From the NCBI RefSeq assembly GCF_014066305.1, contig NW_023501040.1, positions 744,001 to 808,000 on the forward strand: a stretch of DNA of 64,000 nucleotides, in the 5' to 3' direction. Made by a program: the position numbers and the translations under genes. This document shows positions 37,321 through 52,005 of this stretch, in pieces; position 1 is the stretch's first letter; each line of letters begins with the position of its first letter. Origin of the DNA: Letharia columbiana. Taxonomy: Eukaryota > Ascomycota > Lecanoromycetes > Lecanorales > Parmeliaceae. The notes below the pieces were generated by a model. It was not told where the DNA came from, ran no database searches, and worked only from the letters and a program-made list of their open reading frames with translations.

Positions 37321-40300
37321 TTACCGCATTATATATATTATTATATTAATATTTATACTTTCTTTAAACGATATGTTTATAATAGTAGCGCCTATCGAAA
37401 TTAATTTCTATCTCAAAATCGATATTATTAAGTTAGGCGTTATCGCGAATCGAGATAATATTCGTAAAGGACTTTGATTTTTAGAGCTTATATTTAAAGC
37501 GGTGAAAGAGGAGTTCTCGCGTCGACTAAGATATAAAGGTTTTTAAGAAAAGTCTATAAGACTGTATAAGGGAAAGGTTAATATTATTGTAAGCGAGACT
37601 ATTTAATCGCTATCTATTCTTAATTATATAACCGCGTAAGATTTTAGCTTTCTTCTTAAATTCTTATATAAATTAATTTTATTAATTAACGAGGCGCCTA
37701 TGAAGTAAGAGAAGTAATTATTTAAGAGAGAATTGATAGAAATATAGAAAGACGGATATGCGAAGATCTAGAAGCTCTTAACGATTAAGAGATTAATAAA
37801 TCCCTATTAATTTAATAGATTATTAATCGAAAACCCCTCTAGTATTAACTTTCTTTAACTTATTATTATTGATAATCTAAATAAGTATAAGCTCGTCTTT
37901 ATTTAGAAGTTAATGAATAATTTAATAATAATCTCTTAATTCTGAAAGTAACTCAGCCTTAAAGCTCTTATTACTTATCTTTAATCGAAACGATTCTAAG
38001 ACGATATTAATGAAAATTCTATAGTATTATTTTGTCTAATCTATAGAGTGAATAATGCGAGCTCGATTATAAATAATGATAATAATTTATAAGAGGCGTA
38101 TAAGTATTAAGAGCGAGTATATATATTCGAGTAGCGGATATTCTTATAGCGCGCAATTAAAGATTTATTAATCTCGCTTCTCTATGTTAATAATAAGTAC
38201 TAATATTAATTCTAACTTCGATTGAGACGTTAGATATCGAAGCTAGTGTCTTTAAAACTTCGCGAAACTTATTAATATGCTTATATCTTTAATCTTAATA
38301 ACTCTCTAAGATACTCGAGCGTTTAGTTTTTCCTTCTATTAAACTAAAGTAAATCTCGAAGTTTTTAATCTCTCTTAGTCTTTATAATACTCTATCTTAA
38401 CTTAATTCTATCGAAATTTCGCTTTCTCTCTATTCTACTATCGCTTAGCCTTCGATTTCATTACTTATCTTACTTAATACCCATGAAGAAAATAAGATAG
38501 ATTCTCGATTTATTAGCATTAGCTTAAATAAGAATAATTCTCAACTATAAATCTATCGCTATTTCTTATAAAAGAAGTTTGTTAATAATCTAATAGATAA
38601 CGTCGCTATACTTGAAACTTATAAAAGTAATAACGCGCTTTCGCTATAAAAGGAGAAGCGTCTAATAATAGAAAATACTATATTAATAAAGCTCTTAATT
38701 AAATAAGATTACGCTCTTCGATTAGTTAACTCTTATAATATTAAGATTAGTAAGATTATAAGTTAAAGAAAGATATAAAATAATATAAAGGTCGGCGATA
38801 GAGACCTGACATTAGAGTATATATTCGAGTATTATCAATTATTTATTCTTTATATTAATTAATATAATAGAAAAGTAAAGTTTAATAAAAAAGGGAGATC
38901 TTAGTAATTTGATATAACTTAGTAAATTATAAAATAAGTCTTATAGCTTAATCGTGATAATATAAATATCGATAATACCCGAATATTTAGAGGCTTAGGC
39001 CACGTCTTAGATTCGCGAGGAATGTCGATTTCTATTATATTAAAGGTTTATTAACTCTACGATTTAATATAGTAACGTCTTTAAGTGAATATCTATGAAG
39101 AAACTATTAATACGAATAAGCTTAACTTTAATAAGATAAATATATCTAATTCTTTTATTCGACTTGTTAATATAAATATTTCTTTAAACTTTAATGCTAT
39201 TAATAAGTTAGATATTTAAGTAATAACTTAATCTACGATTTAATATTCTTAAAGAATATTAAAATATTATTATCGTCGAAGCCTTTAAGAAGTCTCCCTT
39301 CGCGAGTAAATATCTTATATTAAGATTTATTTGAAAGGATCGATAGTTCTAATACTCTTCGATCGAGATATTTAATATTACTTATTTATATAAAGATAAA
39401 GCGAACTATATAACTTAAATAATATCTAAAACGAAATTCTTTCTTATTATCATTCTAGTAAAGACTTTCGCGAATTAGTTTATGAAAATTATTAAGCTTA
39501 TAGATCTCGACAACCGCGACGTTATATAACTCCGTATATTTTATATATATAAATCGACTCGATATCGTAAAGTTAGCGCTAAGCTCTTAATCTCTATAAA
39601 TATTAAATTACTTAAATATATGATTGACGATAAAGCTTAATCTAGATAAGAGAGATTCTTAATCTTAATAATACTCGAGTTATATAAGAATTATATAAAA
39701 GTCATAATTAAAGATAAAGAGAAATTCGAATATAACTTCGCTATCGGCTAGATTTACATTAACGAGTTCTATAATATAAAGTTAGATATCGCCTCGACTC
39801 TTATATTAATTAATATCTATAAGATAGAGTAATCTAGAATTATAATCGACGATCTCGTAAGTGCGTGAAAACTATATAAGAAAAGGCGAGTATATTGTAA
39901 TAGACTAGCGAAGAAGTATAAGTACTATCTATTATTTATATATAAATACTTAGCTATATTATAAATTAAATCCTTCACAGATATAGTGATAATAATTCTC
40001 TCGATAAAGTAGTTATAATAGGGTATGAATTTCGTTATATCGACGATAATAGAGAAAGTATACCGTGAGATTGAGAAGCGAATAGAGAATATAAAAGCTC
40101 GCTTATATAGTCTATCGAATGAGGAGTTAAAGAGAAATATTGACGAAATATAGATAGTTCTAGATAAGCTAATAATTAAACGAATAGCGAAAACGAGAAT
40201 TATTAATAGCGATACTTTACTTATTAAACTTTCACTATATAAAATAAAGAAGATTATCTATATATTAAGCGAGGACTAGAGAAAGATACTATAAAATATT

Positions 40301-41175
40301 AATCGAATTATCTAAGATTAGACTAAAGTAAAGTATATTATACGATATAAGAAGATCGTAATTTAAGATTATAATATCTCTAATTCTATCTATAACTTAT
40401 ACTTTAATAGAGTCTATAAGCTTCGAGTAGTAATAGTAGTTTTAAATATTCTTAACTTCTTTAAATAATATCGACTAAAGCTAACTAATTCTAAATATCG
40501 AAATAATAAGAACTATTATAGAACGAAGTAATGGCGATCAAACTTTGCGGAGCTAGATAATAAGAAAGATAATTAACTTTAGCACTTAGAATATAGTATT
40601 TATAATTACTATCTAGACGAGCTAATATGAGATACTTTTAAGCTTATCGTCTTAAAGTAGTTAATTAATACTCTTAAAGAGGATATATATAGATGTACTA
40701 AAAAATTAGTCGTTTTTATAAATTCCCCTATCGTTAATCTTATTATTAATCTAATATATTTTTCTTCTTTATCTAATTAATCTTGAGTAATATTAATAGA
40801 CTCGTAGTAACTTAAATGAGAGTATTCGAATTATGAAACTCTCTAATACTTCTTAACAATTTTTTTTAAGAATTATAATAATATAATAGTACGGCCTTTT
40901 AAGAATAATAATGAATCTCGCTTTCTAATCTCTATTAAATGTTTTATAGATATAGATATAATTTTAATAAGATTTTTTCGCTCTATAAACCTAGATGCTA
41001 ATTAAGAGAAATAATAGAATATTTAAGTAGATAATAGAGTAGTATAACTATTATAGAAAAATAAAAAGACTTATAACTACTATTTAATATTAAATAATTT
41101 AAATAGCTTAAATAATAAGGTGTTAAATCGAAATATGCGAAGAGAGATAATTCGATTTTAGATATATAATAATAT
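37321..41175 (+). repeat. Direct-repeat module copy A (about 3.9 kb)
   Basis: The segment aligns, in the same orientation and order, with 41831-46215. Anchors are TTACCGCATTATA (37321), ATTCGTAAA (about 37460), ATTAGAGTATATATTCGAGT (about 38811), AAGATAGAGTAATCTAGAAT (about 39820) and CGAAGAGAGATAATTCG (about 41138). On the plus strand, frames with clustered charged codons separated by TAG/TAA (for example the stretch around 40040-40200) suggest an ancestral protein gene in this direction. I could not assign a family. Confidence 0.7.
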
Positions 41176-41830
41176 TAAGAATAAGGACGATGATATTAAG
41201 AATATAGATGACGCGAATATATAGATAGCTTAGATGTCGCTTATTCGATTTCGATACTACTACTATATTCAATATTCGAATTAAATAAGCGATATATTCG
41301 AGTTAATTAATAGTAATAATAGACTTAATATCTAACTTCTACTAAATATCTATTATCTATGATTCTTTTAACTATAATCTCTAATTATTAATACGATCTC
41401 TAATCTAGCTTCTAGATAGTATAAATTATAGTTAAATATTTGAGTCGAATAGATGATTCGGATAGTCGATAAACTATCGAATCGAAGTCGGATAATTAAT
41501 TATCGCGCTAGTTATTAGCGTCTACAATATCGTATTCTACTATTTTCCCTTTGTAATTTATTATTTAATATTTATTTACTTATATCGTTATCTATATTAC
41601 GCTCTAATATCGATTACTATTAGCGAGTCTATTAGCGAGTATACGATAATTAATTAATACCGCCTAAGAAGTAGTTGCTTATTTACTTATAAGTGCTATT
41701 AAAAATCCGAGTTAAATATTATATCTTTCTTCTATTTTTCTATTTACTTACATCTTACTGTAGGTCTTAGTTATACTCTTATATACTACTTATTCTACTA
41801 CGCGTTTCTCTATAATTATTTACTTATTTA

Positions 41831-44800
41831 TTACCGCATTATACTCTTTACGATTATCTTATCGATTACGTTTAGAATAGATAAGAGTTATACTTATCGA
41901 ATCTAATTTTTATATTAAATTCGATATTGCGAACTTAGGCGTCTTAGCGAATCGTAAGAATATTCGTAAAAGATTTCGCTTTTTATCGCCCATATTTAAA
42001 GCCGTAAAAGAGGAGTTCTTACGTTAATTACGATAAAATAATCTTTAGAAAAAGTCTATAAGATAGTAGAAGGGAAAGGTTAATATCATCATTAGCGAGA
42101 TTATTTAATTACTATTTATTTCTAATTACGCAATTATCTAAAACTTAAGTTTCTTTCTTAAAGGCTTAAATAAATTACTCTTATTAATTAATGAGGTATC
42201 TATTAAGTAAGAGAAGCGAGCGCTTAAAAGAAAATCTACGGAAACGCTAAATGTAGAATATATAAAGATTTAGAAGTTCTTAACGATTGAGAAAGTAGTA
42301 AATCCTTATTAACTTAGTAGACTATTCATCAAAGAGCCCTTTAATATTTAGTCTTTATGACTTATTATTACTAATAATCTAGGCGAGTATAAGCTTATCT
42401 TCGTTTAAAAGTTAATAGAAGATTTAGCGATAATCTCTTAATTATAAAAGTAAATTAGTTATAAAGCTCTTCTTACTTATCTTCGCTTAAAATATTTCTA
42501 AAATGATATCGATAAAATTTCTAAGGTATTATTTTATCTAATCTATAAAGTTAATAATATAAGCTTAATTATTAATAATAATGACGATCTTTAAGAGGTA
42601 TATAAGTATTAAGAATAACTATAAGTGTCTAAATAGTAGATATTCTTATAGCGCATAATTAAAGATTTATTTATCTTACTTTCTTATATTAATAATAAGT
42701 ATTAATATTAATTCTAACTTTAATTAAGACGTTAAATATCGAAGCTAATATCTTTAAAACTACGCGAGACTTATTGATATATCTATATTTCTAATCTTAA
42801 TAATTTCTTATAATACTCGAGCGTTTAGTCTTTCCTCCTATTAAGCTGAAGTAAATCTCGAAGTTTTTAATCTCTTCTAGTTTTTATAATACTTTACCTT
42901 AATCTAATCCTATCGAAATTTCGCTTTCTCTTTATTCTACTATTACTCGATCTTCGATCTTATTACTTAATCTACTTAATACCTATAAAGAAAATAAGAT
43001 AGATTCTTGACTTATTAATATTAGCTCGAATGAGAATAACCCTTAACTATAAGTCCGTCGCTATTTCTTATAAAAGAAGTTTATTCACTTCGTAAACTTT
43101 ATACTATAGACGATATTTAATAAAACCTTTATTGAAGCTACTCTTAATTTTAATATCGAGTTCTATCTAATATAAATCTTTTATCTCGACTTTTAAAACT
43201 AGCTTTTAATCTAAATAGATTATTAATAATATATTATATTCTTCTTTTAAACTTTATTTACTACTAAAGTAAACTATTAAATAAATTTCTATCTATGAAG
43301 AAGATTAAGTTATCTATTAAAATACTCTAACTCTAACCTTAATCCTTAATATTCTTCTTTTTTATATCTTTCTTTTACTATACTTTATATAAGACGATTC
43401 TTAGAAAGTCTCGAAGTTTTCAACCTCTTCTAGACTTGCTAATATCTCGCCTTAATCTAAATCTACTAAAACTTCGCTTTCTTCTCATTCTACTATTGCT
43501 CCGCCTTTAATCTCACTACTTAATTTACTTAATATCTATGAAGGAAATAAAATAAATTCTTAACTTATTAATATTAGCTCGGATAAGAATAACTCTTAAC
43601 TATAAATTTATTATTATTTTTTATAAAAGAAGTTCGTTAATAATTTAATAGATAACGTCGTTATACTTGAAACTTATAAGAGTAATAACGCGCTTTTATT
43701 ATAAGAGGGAAGATATTTAATAATAGAAGATACTATATTAGTAAAGCTCTTAATTAAATAAGATTATATCTTTCGATTAGCTAACTCTTACGATATTAAA
43801 ATTAATAAGATTATAAATCAAAGAAAGATATAAAATAATATAAAGGTCGGCGATAAAGATCTAATATTAGAGTATATATTCGAGTATTATTAGTTATCTA
43901 CTCTTTATACTAATTAATCTAATAGAAAGATTAAGCTTAATAAGAAAGAGAGGTTATAATAATTAGATTAGATTTAGTAAATTATAAAATAAATCTTATA
44001 ACTTAATCGTAATAATAGAAGTATCGAAAATACTTGTATCTTTAGAGGCTTAAGACATATCTTAAGTTCGTAAGAAACCTCGATATCTATTATCTTAAAA
44101 ATCTATTAGCTATATAATTTGATATAAAGACGTCTTTAGATAAATCTCTATAATGAAGTAATTAATATAGATAAGCTCGATTTCGATAAGATAAATATAT
44201 TTAATTCTTTTATTTAACTCGCTAATATAAATATTTCTTTAAACTCTAATACTATTAATAAGTTCGATATTTAAGTAATAACTTACTCTACGATTTAATA
44301 TTCTTAAAAAATACTAAAATATTATTATCGTCGAAGTCTTTAAGAAATCTTTCTTCGCGAATAAATATCTCGTATCGAGATTTGTTTAAAAGGATTAACA
44401 GTTCTAATATTCTTCGATCGAGATACTTAATATTATATACTTATATAAAGACGAAGTTAACTACGTAACTTAAATAATATCTAAATTAAGATTCTTCTTA
44501 ATAATCGTTCTAGTTAAAATTTTTGCGAATTAGCTTATCGAAATTATTAAGCTAATAAATCTCGAAGATTATAACGTAATATAACTTCGCGTCTTTTATA
44601 TATATAGATTAATTCGATATCGTAATATTAGTTCGAAGTCTTTAATCTCTATAAATATTAAATTACTTAAATATATAGCTAACGATAAAGCTTAATCTAG
44701 ATAAGAGAGATTCTTAATCTTAATAACGCTCGAGTTCTATAAGAATTATATTTAAGTTAAGATAAAGAGCTTATTTACATATAACTTCGCTATTGAGTAG

Positions 44801-46215
44801 ATTTATATCGACGAGTATTATAATATAAAGTCGAATATCTTCTTGACGCCTATATTAATTATCGTCTATAAGATAGAGTAATCTAGAATCATTATCGAAG
44901 ACCTCGTTTATGTGTAAAACTCGAGTGAGAAGAAGTAAGTATACCGTAATAGAATAGTGAAGGAGTTTAAGTATTATCTATTATTCGTCTATAAATATTT
45001 AACTATATTATAAACTATATTCTTTACTAATATAGTGGCAATAATTCTATTAATTAAATAGTCGTAGTAGGAGATGAATATCGTTTTATCTAAGATAATA
45101 GAAAAGAAATATTGTAATATTAAGAAGCGTATAGAGAATATAAAGTTTTATCTACGCGCTTTATCGGATAAGGAGTTAAAGAGAAATATCGATGAAATAT
45201 AAATGGTCTTAGATAAGCTAATAATTAAATAAATAATAAAATCGAGAACTATCGATGGCGACGCTTTACTTATAAAGCTTTCACCTTATAAGATAAGAAA
45301 GATTATCTATTTATTAAGCGACGATTAGAGAAAAATTCTTTAAGATATTAATTAGACTATTTAAGATTAAATTAAAGTCGAGTATCTTATATAATATAAT
45401 AAGACCTAGAGCTAAGGGCATAATCTATCTAAACTTATATACGAGTTATACTTTAATAAGGTCTATAAACTACGCGCCGTAACTATTATTCTTAATATTC
45501 TCGAATTCTCTAAGACGTATTAACTAAAGCTAATCGATATTAAGTATTATAATAATAAGAATTATTATAAGTCTAAATAATAGCGATTAGTCTTCTAAGC
45601 TAGATAGTATAAAGAAGAAATAACTATAATATCCGTAAGATAGTATATATAATTACTATCTATACGACTTAATAAAAAATACTCTTAAGCTTATCGCATT
45701 AAAATAGTTAATTAATACTCTCGATAAAGATATCTACGAACATTCTAAAAAGCTAATAATATTTATAAGTTCTCTTATAATTAGTCTAATTATCGCTCTA
45801 GTATAGTCTTCTTCTCTACTCTATTAAATTCGAATAATATTAATAGACTTATAGTGACTTAAGTAAGAGTATCTAGATAACGAAACTCTCTAATACTCTT
45901 TAGCTATTTAACTTAAGAATCGCGATAGTCTAATAGTATAGCCTTTTAAGAATAATAATAAATCCCGCTTTCTTATCTTAATTAAGTACTTTATAAATAT
46001 AGATATAACGCTAATAAGAGTCTTTCGCTTTATTAATCTAGATATTAATTAAGAGAAGTAATAAAATATTTAAATAGATAAGAGAGTAATATAATTATTA
46101 TAGGAAAATAAAAAGATATATAACTACTATTTAGTATTGAATAATCTAAAAAGCCTCGATAATACGATTTTAAATAAAAATATACGAAGAGAGATGATTC
46201 GTTCTTGAATATATA
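41831..46215 (+). repeat. Direct-repeat module copy B (about 4.4 kb) with internal duplication
   Basis: Diverged copy of 37321-41175. The offset to copy A is about 4.5 kb at the left and about 5.05 kb at the right, because copy B contains an extra about 552-bp duplication (42857-43087 repeated at 43411-43640, starting TCTCGAAGTTTT). Divergence from copy A includes many C/T and G/A differences, as RIP produces. Confidence 0.7.
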
Positions 46216-47279
46216 ATAATACTATATCATCTTTTTAGATACGTTATTTATAAGTATACTCGATTATTCTAAAGCTTCTATACTATTTTAATATATAATT
46301 ATAATTTAATATTAAATAACTTGTAAAACCTAGATAAGAAGATTTTAAATAAGAAGATCGAATAAAAGATACTTAACTCGAAGATTAATATTTATAATGA
46401 AATGAGGATAACGATATAAGTGAAGAAGTAAAAGATAAAATAGTTTAGATATACGATAGATAGGGGGTTAAGAAAGATACATATTATTCTTAAATAGATA
46501 TTTTAAATGCCTAAATAATATATAGTATAGTTCGACTTTATATCGTATTATTCGACTTTGACTATTCGACTTAATTATTAATTAATCTCTTAAATAGATA
46601 GAATAAATAATATAATAGAATTTATTGAATAAAGGTCGGCTCGCAAGGCCTATTTCTAAATTAGAATCTCTTATTAATTCTATAATATTCTTTCTAATAT
46701 ATTCTCCTCTAGAATTATTCTACTCCTTTTAGAATTCTATAATTTAATTAATTTTAGATATAAAATACGAGTCTTTATAAGTTAGCGTCGCGTTATCTTT
46801 ATCTATCTTATCTAAATTATTCTATGCTAACGTTAATTTAAGAATTTAAATAATATTAATTATCTCGCGCGGCTTAATAATAGAAGAGTCTGGCTATAAA
46901 AAGATTTATTTCTTTTTAAAGTAAAAGATAGAAAAGAGATATCTGATTGAAAGCGCGCTTAATATTCTCTATAACTAAACGAAGCTCGGCGAGGCCTTTA
47001 AGTAACTAAAGGACGTCTTTCTAAGAGTCTTTACGTCTAATATTTTAAGAGAATAATTAAGTAATTGCGAATTGGGCATAGCTATAAAAATTAATTATAC
47101 GTATATATAGGCTTATAAACGTAGGTAACTAAACGAATGGCCTATCTTTATTAATAACGTCGACTTCGTATCGTAATTATATATCTTTAATTAAGCTAGT
47201 TTCTATATATATTTAAGAAGAACTATAATCGATACGCTAATATTGTCTCTTAATATTATTAAGACCTAAATATTAATTC

Positions 47280-47600
47280 GCGTTATGGCAAATAATATCG
47301 ATTTCGATATATTTATAAATATATTAAAAGAAGATAAAGTGTATAATGTTATAATAGATCGAATTATATATTGTATCGATAATAAAGATATTAAGATTAA
47401 TTATTTCCGAAAGTTTAAGATAACTGTATTATCGATATATAAGCGAGGCTAGAATTCTATATCTTTTGTGGTTAAAGAATATTAGGCGGGTAAGTATTTA
47501 TTTTCCGTGCATATCTACTATTGCTGATACGCGAAGAGATTATTTATCTTAAGAAAAGAAAAAGGTAGTAAAGATATTAAGAGGAATACGTAAAGTAATA
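47280..47600 (+). pseudogene. RIP-damaged coding remnant
   Basis: From ATG at 47284 the plus frame runs about 105 codons with few stops, each of them a TAG or TGA that one RIP transition from CAG/TGG-type codons would explain. The composition is hydrophilic and protein-like (KINYFRKFK, FVVKEY). The family is not recognised. This is a representative of several such remnants in 46.8-51.4 kb. Confidence 0.3.
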
Positions 47601-50600
47601 TAATAGCCCGAGTCGACCGTTCTCGCTACTAATGAAAGAATTCGAAGTTATAATATATATATATATAAGAAATAGTTAGATGTTTATGCTATAATCATTA
47701 TATTCTCTAAAGCTTAATTAGTTTCGAGAAATTCTATAATATAAAGAATCTATCTTACTAAAATAATCTATAATCTTTACTTTCTCTAAATATCTCCTTA
47801 TACTTTATACGATATAAAACCTTTATCTTTAATATAGTTAGCGTCTCGCGTTATTTAATAGCGTTAAACTCGAATAACTTCTAGAAAATCCGCTAATATA
47901 AGTTTTCTTTATAGGCTATATCTTAGTAGACTTCGATTAAAAAAAATACGCGATCTTTATTAAATAGAGAGAGGTGGTATAAAAGACGCTAAAGCTAATA
48001 TTTAATCTCTATATCTTATTAATAGAGATCGTAAAAAGGCGGCATTAACTATAGTAGAAATATACTATTACATATAAAATAGCTTCGAGTCGCTAAAAAG
48101 AATTACACGTTATCTTTAATAGTTATAAAGTCTATAATAGTATTATTATCGATAATTACGCAAATTACAGCTTCATATATAACGCCATCTAGGAAATAGA
48201 ATATATTATCGATATATCGAAGTAATTGTTATCGATAAATATTTATACTAGAAGATCTATAATCATATATACTAAAATAGATATTATTTATAGAAAAATA
48301 CTTAAGAATAAAAAAGTAAATAAGAAAGTGTAATTAGAGTAGTAATATTTGATAATAAATAATAATTAACTTAATATTAATTATTAATAGAAAATTTATT
48401 TAATTCGAATAGAGATTATTAGCGGAAATATTATTTAATTTAAATAAAGTGTTTAAGTTAAATAGATAGTTGAATTTAAATAAGAATTCGACGCGCTTTA
48501 ATTTAAATAAGTTAAAAACGCGTTAATTAATAGCCCCCTTTTCAAATTAATAACTTCTCTTCACCCTTTTATTTTTCCACCTATTTAAACGTATTTACTT
48601 TTATATTTTATTTATTATCGTCTTTAACGTTTAATATCGATTTTATTCTAACTTTTAATAACGATAAAAGATTTATAATACTTCGTATCCTACTAAATAA
48701 GTCTGCTATATTCGAATTATAGAGATTATAAGAACTTTAGAGTAGAACGCGAAAAAGAGAATAGCGATGAAGAGAGTTAAAAACGCTAGAAGAGAGAAGA
48801 AAGCTAAGAAGATAGAAAATATAAACCGTAGTCTATTTATTCGCGAAGATGTTACTAACTATATATTAGTAGAAAGCGAGTAAAATAAAGGAGATTAATA
48901 AGAGGAAAAGACGCGTCGAAGAATATAGATAGATAGATCCCAGGTCGCCTAAACGTCGTAGAATATATGAGTTTAAGAAGGGTATATATATAGCATCTAA
49001 TTACGATGGTAATAAATTCTCAAATAACCCTATTAATTTAGAGAAGATAAAGAAATTGTTAATAATTGTAATTATTATATATAATGAAGCTTCTCTTAAT
49101 ATTAACGATACTCTCTTAATTTCATATACTATTATAAACATTAGAAAAGATTTCTCTTTTAAAGTTGAAGGTGAAGGCGAAGGTCGTAAACTCGATATAT
49201 TCTTATTTAATTTATATCTTCTATTAAACTAATATCTTAATAGAAAGCGATAGAAAGACTTTTATTCGAACCTCGATTGAGTATTAAGATTATTAAATCT
49301 AAAACGAAGGATAATAATATTAATTATTAGTTAATTAGTTTTAAAATTGAGTAATATCGATATAAACTAGCTGATATAAACTATAGAATTTAGAATAATC
49401 CTCGTTAGCGATAAAGAATTAGAATTAACGAGACGAAGTAAGAATATACTATACGATTAAATATCTAGGTTAATAAATATATACTAAGTCGAAACAGAAA
49501 ACAACTCGTCGAGAGAAGCCGCCTTTACGATAATGAAGCTAGAGTACTTTATATAAGACTTTAATATAAGAATAAATATATATTCTAAGTATAGTAGAAT
49601 AATAACTAAATCGCTATAGGTAATTCGATATTAAAAAGTATTACGTTAAATAGAGTCGTTAGATATTATTATATCGAAGCCGCGTTATTAGTATATAGCT
49701 TGTTTAAGCCCTTTATTAATACGCCTATTAAATAAGATAAGGGAATTTAGAGCTTCGTTAGCGTCTCTAATAATATTGAATTATATATTATTAATAGATT
49801 AGAATAAAGAAAGATATATAGACTATACTTTATAAGATAACTTAAATGAAGATAATTATTAGATCGCGCTTTAAGATAATTTAATACGGTGAGAAGAGCG
49901 CGATTATAATATTAAGAAAGAGTATCTTGATGTATTTAAGGCGATAAGAGTCGTCTTACTTATAATAATTATAATTAATAAAAATCTTAAATATCTAAGT
50001 CTTTAAGAGCTAAGTCTCTAGTCGAAGTATTATACTAACGCGCTTAGTTAAGTAATAATTAAAATATAAAGAGATTAGAGACGATAACTCTATAAGGGTA
50101 CTCGATTTATATAAAGTGTCGATAATTAACCTATATATTTCGAGGCGAGAAAGATATTAATACTCTTAACTAATTATTACTATTAATACTTTAGACTTTT
50201 TCTAATGAGAATATAGCTTTTTGACTATATAGGCGATTTTCGTTTGACTCTAATAAAGAAAATTCGAAATATCGTTTAATCTTATCTTAAGGTCTATATA
50301 ACGTTGTCGCCCGAAGATATAAAGGCGATAATTAGCGATTTATTAGTTGATCTTTAATTTACACGCCGAGATCTATAAAATAGATAGAATATGATATGTT
50401 TTATGGAACTTAGGTCGATCGACTTCTTCAGCTAATAGTCTCTAGAATAAGAGATACTTCTTATTCTAATTAATAGTCACATCGTTATATAAAATTTTCT
50501 TTTATAGTGAGAAAGTATCTCTCGAATTTAGATAAAGAAGTAAGTATCTTTAATTACCCTTATTCGACGATGCCATAGTTCTTATAATAATCGCCCTTCA

Positions 50601-51511
50601 TCATGATCTAAAGGACTATAATTCTAGATATTTTCATATTAAAAGATGGGATGGCAAGAAAGTCGAAGGTAAGCTCTTTACTATTATTCCACTACTCGTA
50701 CAATCGTAATACTTCTTAGAAATATACGAGTATATTAAGGAGTCCTAAAGAGATATAGAATAATAGAAAAGGCTTATTATATGCCATATATTACGATAGC
50801 GTATTCTAAAGATATACTCTAGATTAATAAGAAAGATATAGAGATCCTCTAAATTAAATAATTTATATAAGAATTCGCTAGATAATATTATCGAGGAACC
50901 GAGCTTTATAAGCGCCTTAAGAGAAATTATACTAAGGTTCGCTAATACTAAACTACTCGAGAGGTTGAATTTAAGTCTAATTAAAGATAATAAAAAGATC
51001 TTATAAATTATTAAGGAATAATTAATACGTAAAATAACTAAATAGAAAGAAATCGATTTAATAAATAATAACTAGGACTTAAATCTCTCTAAGCCCGAAG
51101 TATAAATGCTTCGCGTCTTAATAAGTAGAAAGAATAGATAAAAAAGGCTAAACTTTAATATATCGTCTATAGCTCCACTATAGCGAATAAGAAAAGAGAC
51201 GATCTATAAAGAGGATAAGTATCTATAGATTAATGAAGTTATATTAGATAAAGAGGAAAAATACGAAGAATATATAGTATAGTGAATAGAATAGAGAGGG
51301 TTAGTCTCTTTATCTACTGAGCGAATTGAATAAGAATTAGTAAAGGATTAAGCACCGCTATAGCGCTTGAAATTCTAATTATTTAAGGATCTATATCTTA
51401 GAGATTATAAATATTATTAATATTATGATAAGATATCGCGATAAATCTTAAATCGATAACTTTCACTAGGTATCTAGAAGTGTCAAGTTTAATTCGAATT
51501 GAATACTCTAG

Positions 51512-51785
51512 AGACGTTGTTATAATCGGCGATATCGTCTAATTTAAATACGCTGTAAATATTAATATTATTAGCGAGACTGATTAATTTAGAATTTTTA
51601 TAGATATTGTTATAATTGATAATACTATCTAGCTCGAATAGTCTCGAAAACCTTCTTAATATATATTTAATTGGCCGAATTAAACTTTTAATAGATATTG
51701 TCATTATTAGTAATATTATTCATCTCGAATAATTTAAAAAACCTGCCTTATATATAGTCTCTCGAATTTTTAAATATATGCTATT
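51512..51785 (+). repeat. About 92-bp tandem repeat, three units
   Basis: Starts at about 51512, 51603 and 51695, each with GA(C/T)(A/G)TTGTTATAAT followed by an ACTATCTAGCTCGAAT-like block. Located just inside the right end of the nested element. Confidence 0.5.
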
Positions 51786-51978
51786 AAATTGATAGCTTAT
51801 AGTCGCTTTAAAATCTAGTTAACTCGAATAAATACTATCTCAGCTTACTAAACGCGAAGTTTGCCATATTCAATTACTAAACTAACGAAAAGAGTTAGAT
51901 ATAGATAAAGTTTACTTAATAGACTAAATCGTACTAAATCGTACTTATAATACGAACTCGGCGGAAATTATATGAAAA

Positions 51979-52005
51979 GAAACTTTTCAGATTTACAGAT
52001 ATAAG
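51979..52005 (-). repeat. Right terminal inverted repeat of the nested element
   Basis: 27 bp, the reverse complement of 31385-31411 except one position (TTACAG here, TTATAG in the complement of the left copy). Confidence 0.65.

Larger units (their letters stand above)
31385..52005. mobile_element. Nested 20.6-kb element with terminal inverted repeats
   Basis: A 27-bp sequence starting CTTATATCTATAAATCTG and ending AGTTTC (31385-31411) recurs as its reverse complement at 51979-52005, with a single C/T difference in a CpA context, consistent with RIP. Subterminal DNA also matches in inverted orientation: TTCGTTAGTTTAGTAATT near 31819 and its complement at about 51871-51889. The flanks on both sides (30.1-31.4, 52.0 onward) share a motif that is rare inside, suggesting insertion into an older element. 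No target-site duplication could be recognised. The interior holds two diverged direct copies of a roughly 4-kb module and other coding-like fragments. The superfamily is unknown. The size far exceeds ordinary cut-and-paste elements. Confidence 0.55.

Noticed and set aside
51489..51704. 71-codon minus-strand frame
   Set aside because: Entirely within the 92-bp tandem repeat of the nested element; an artefact of repetition.
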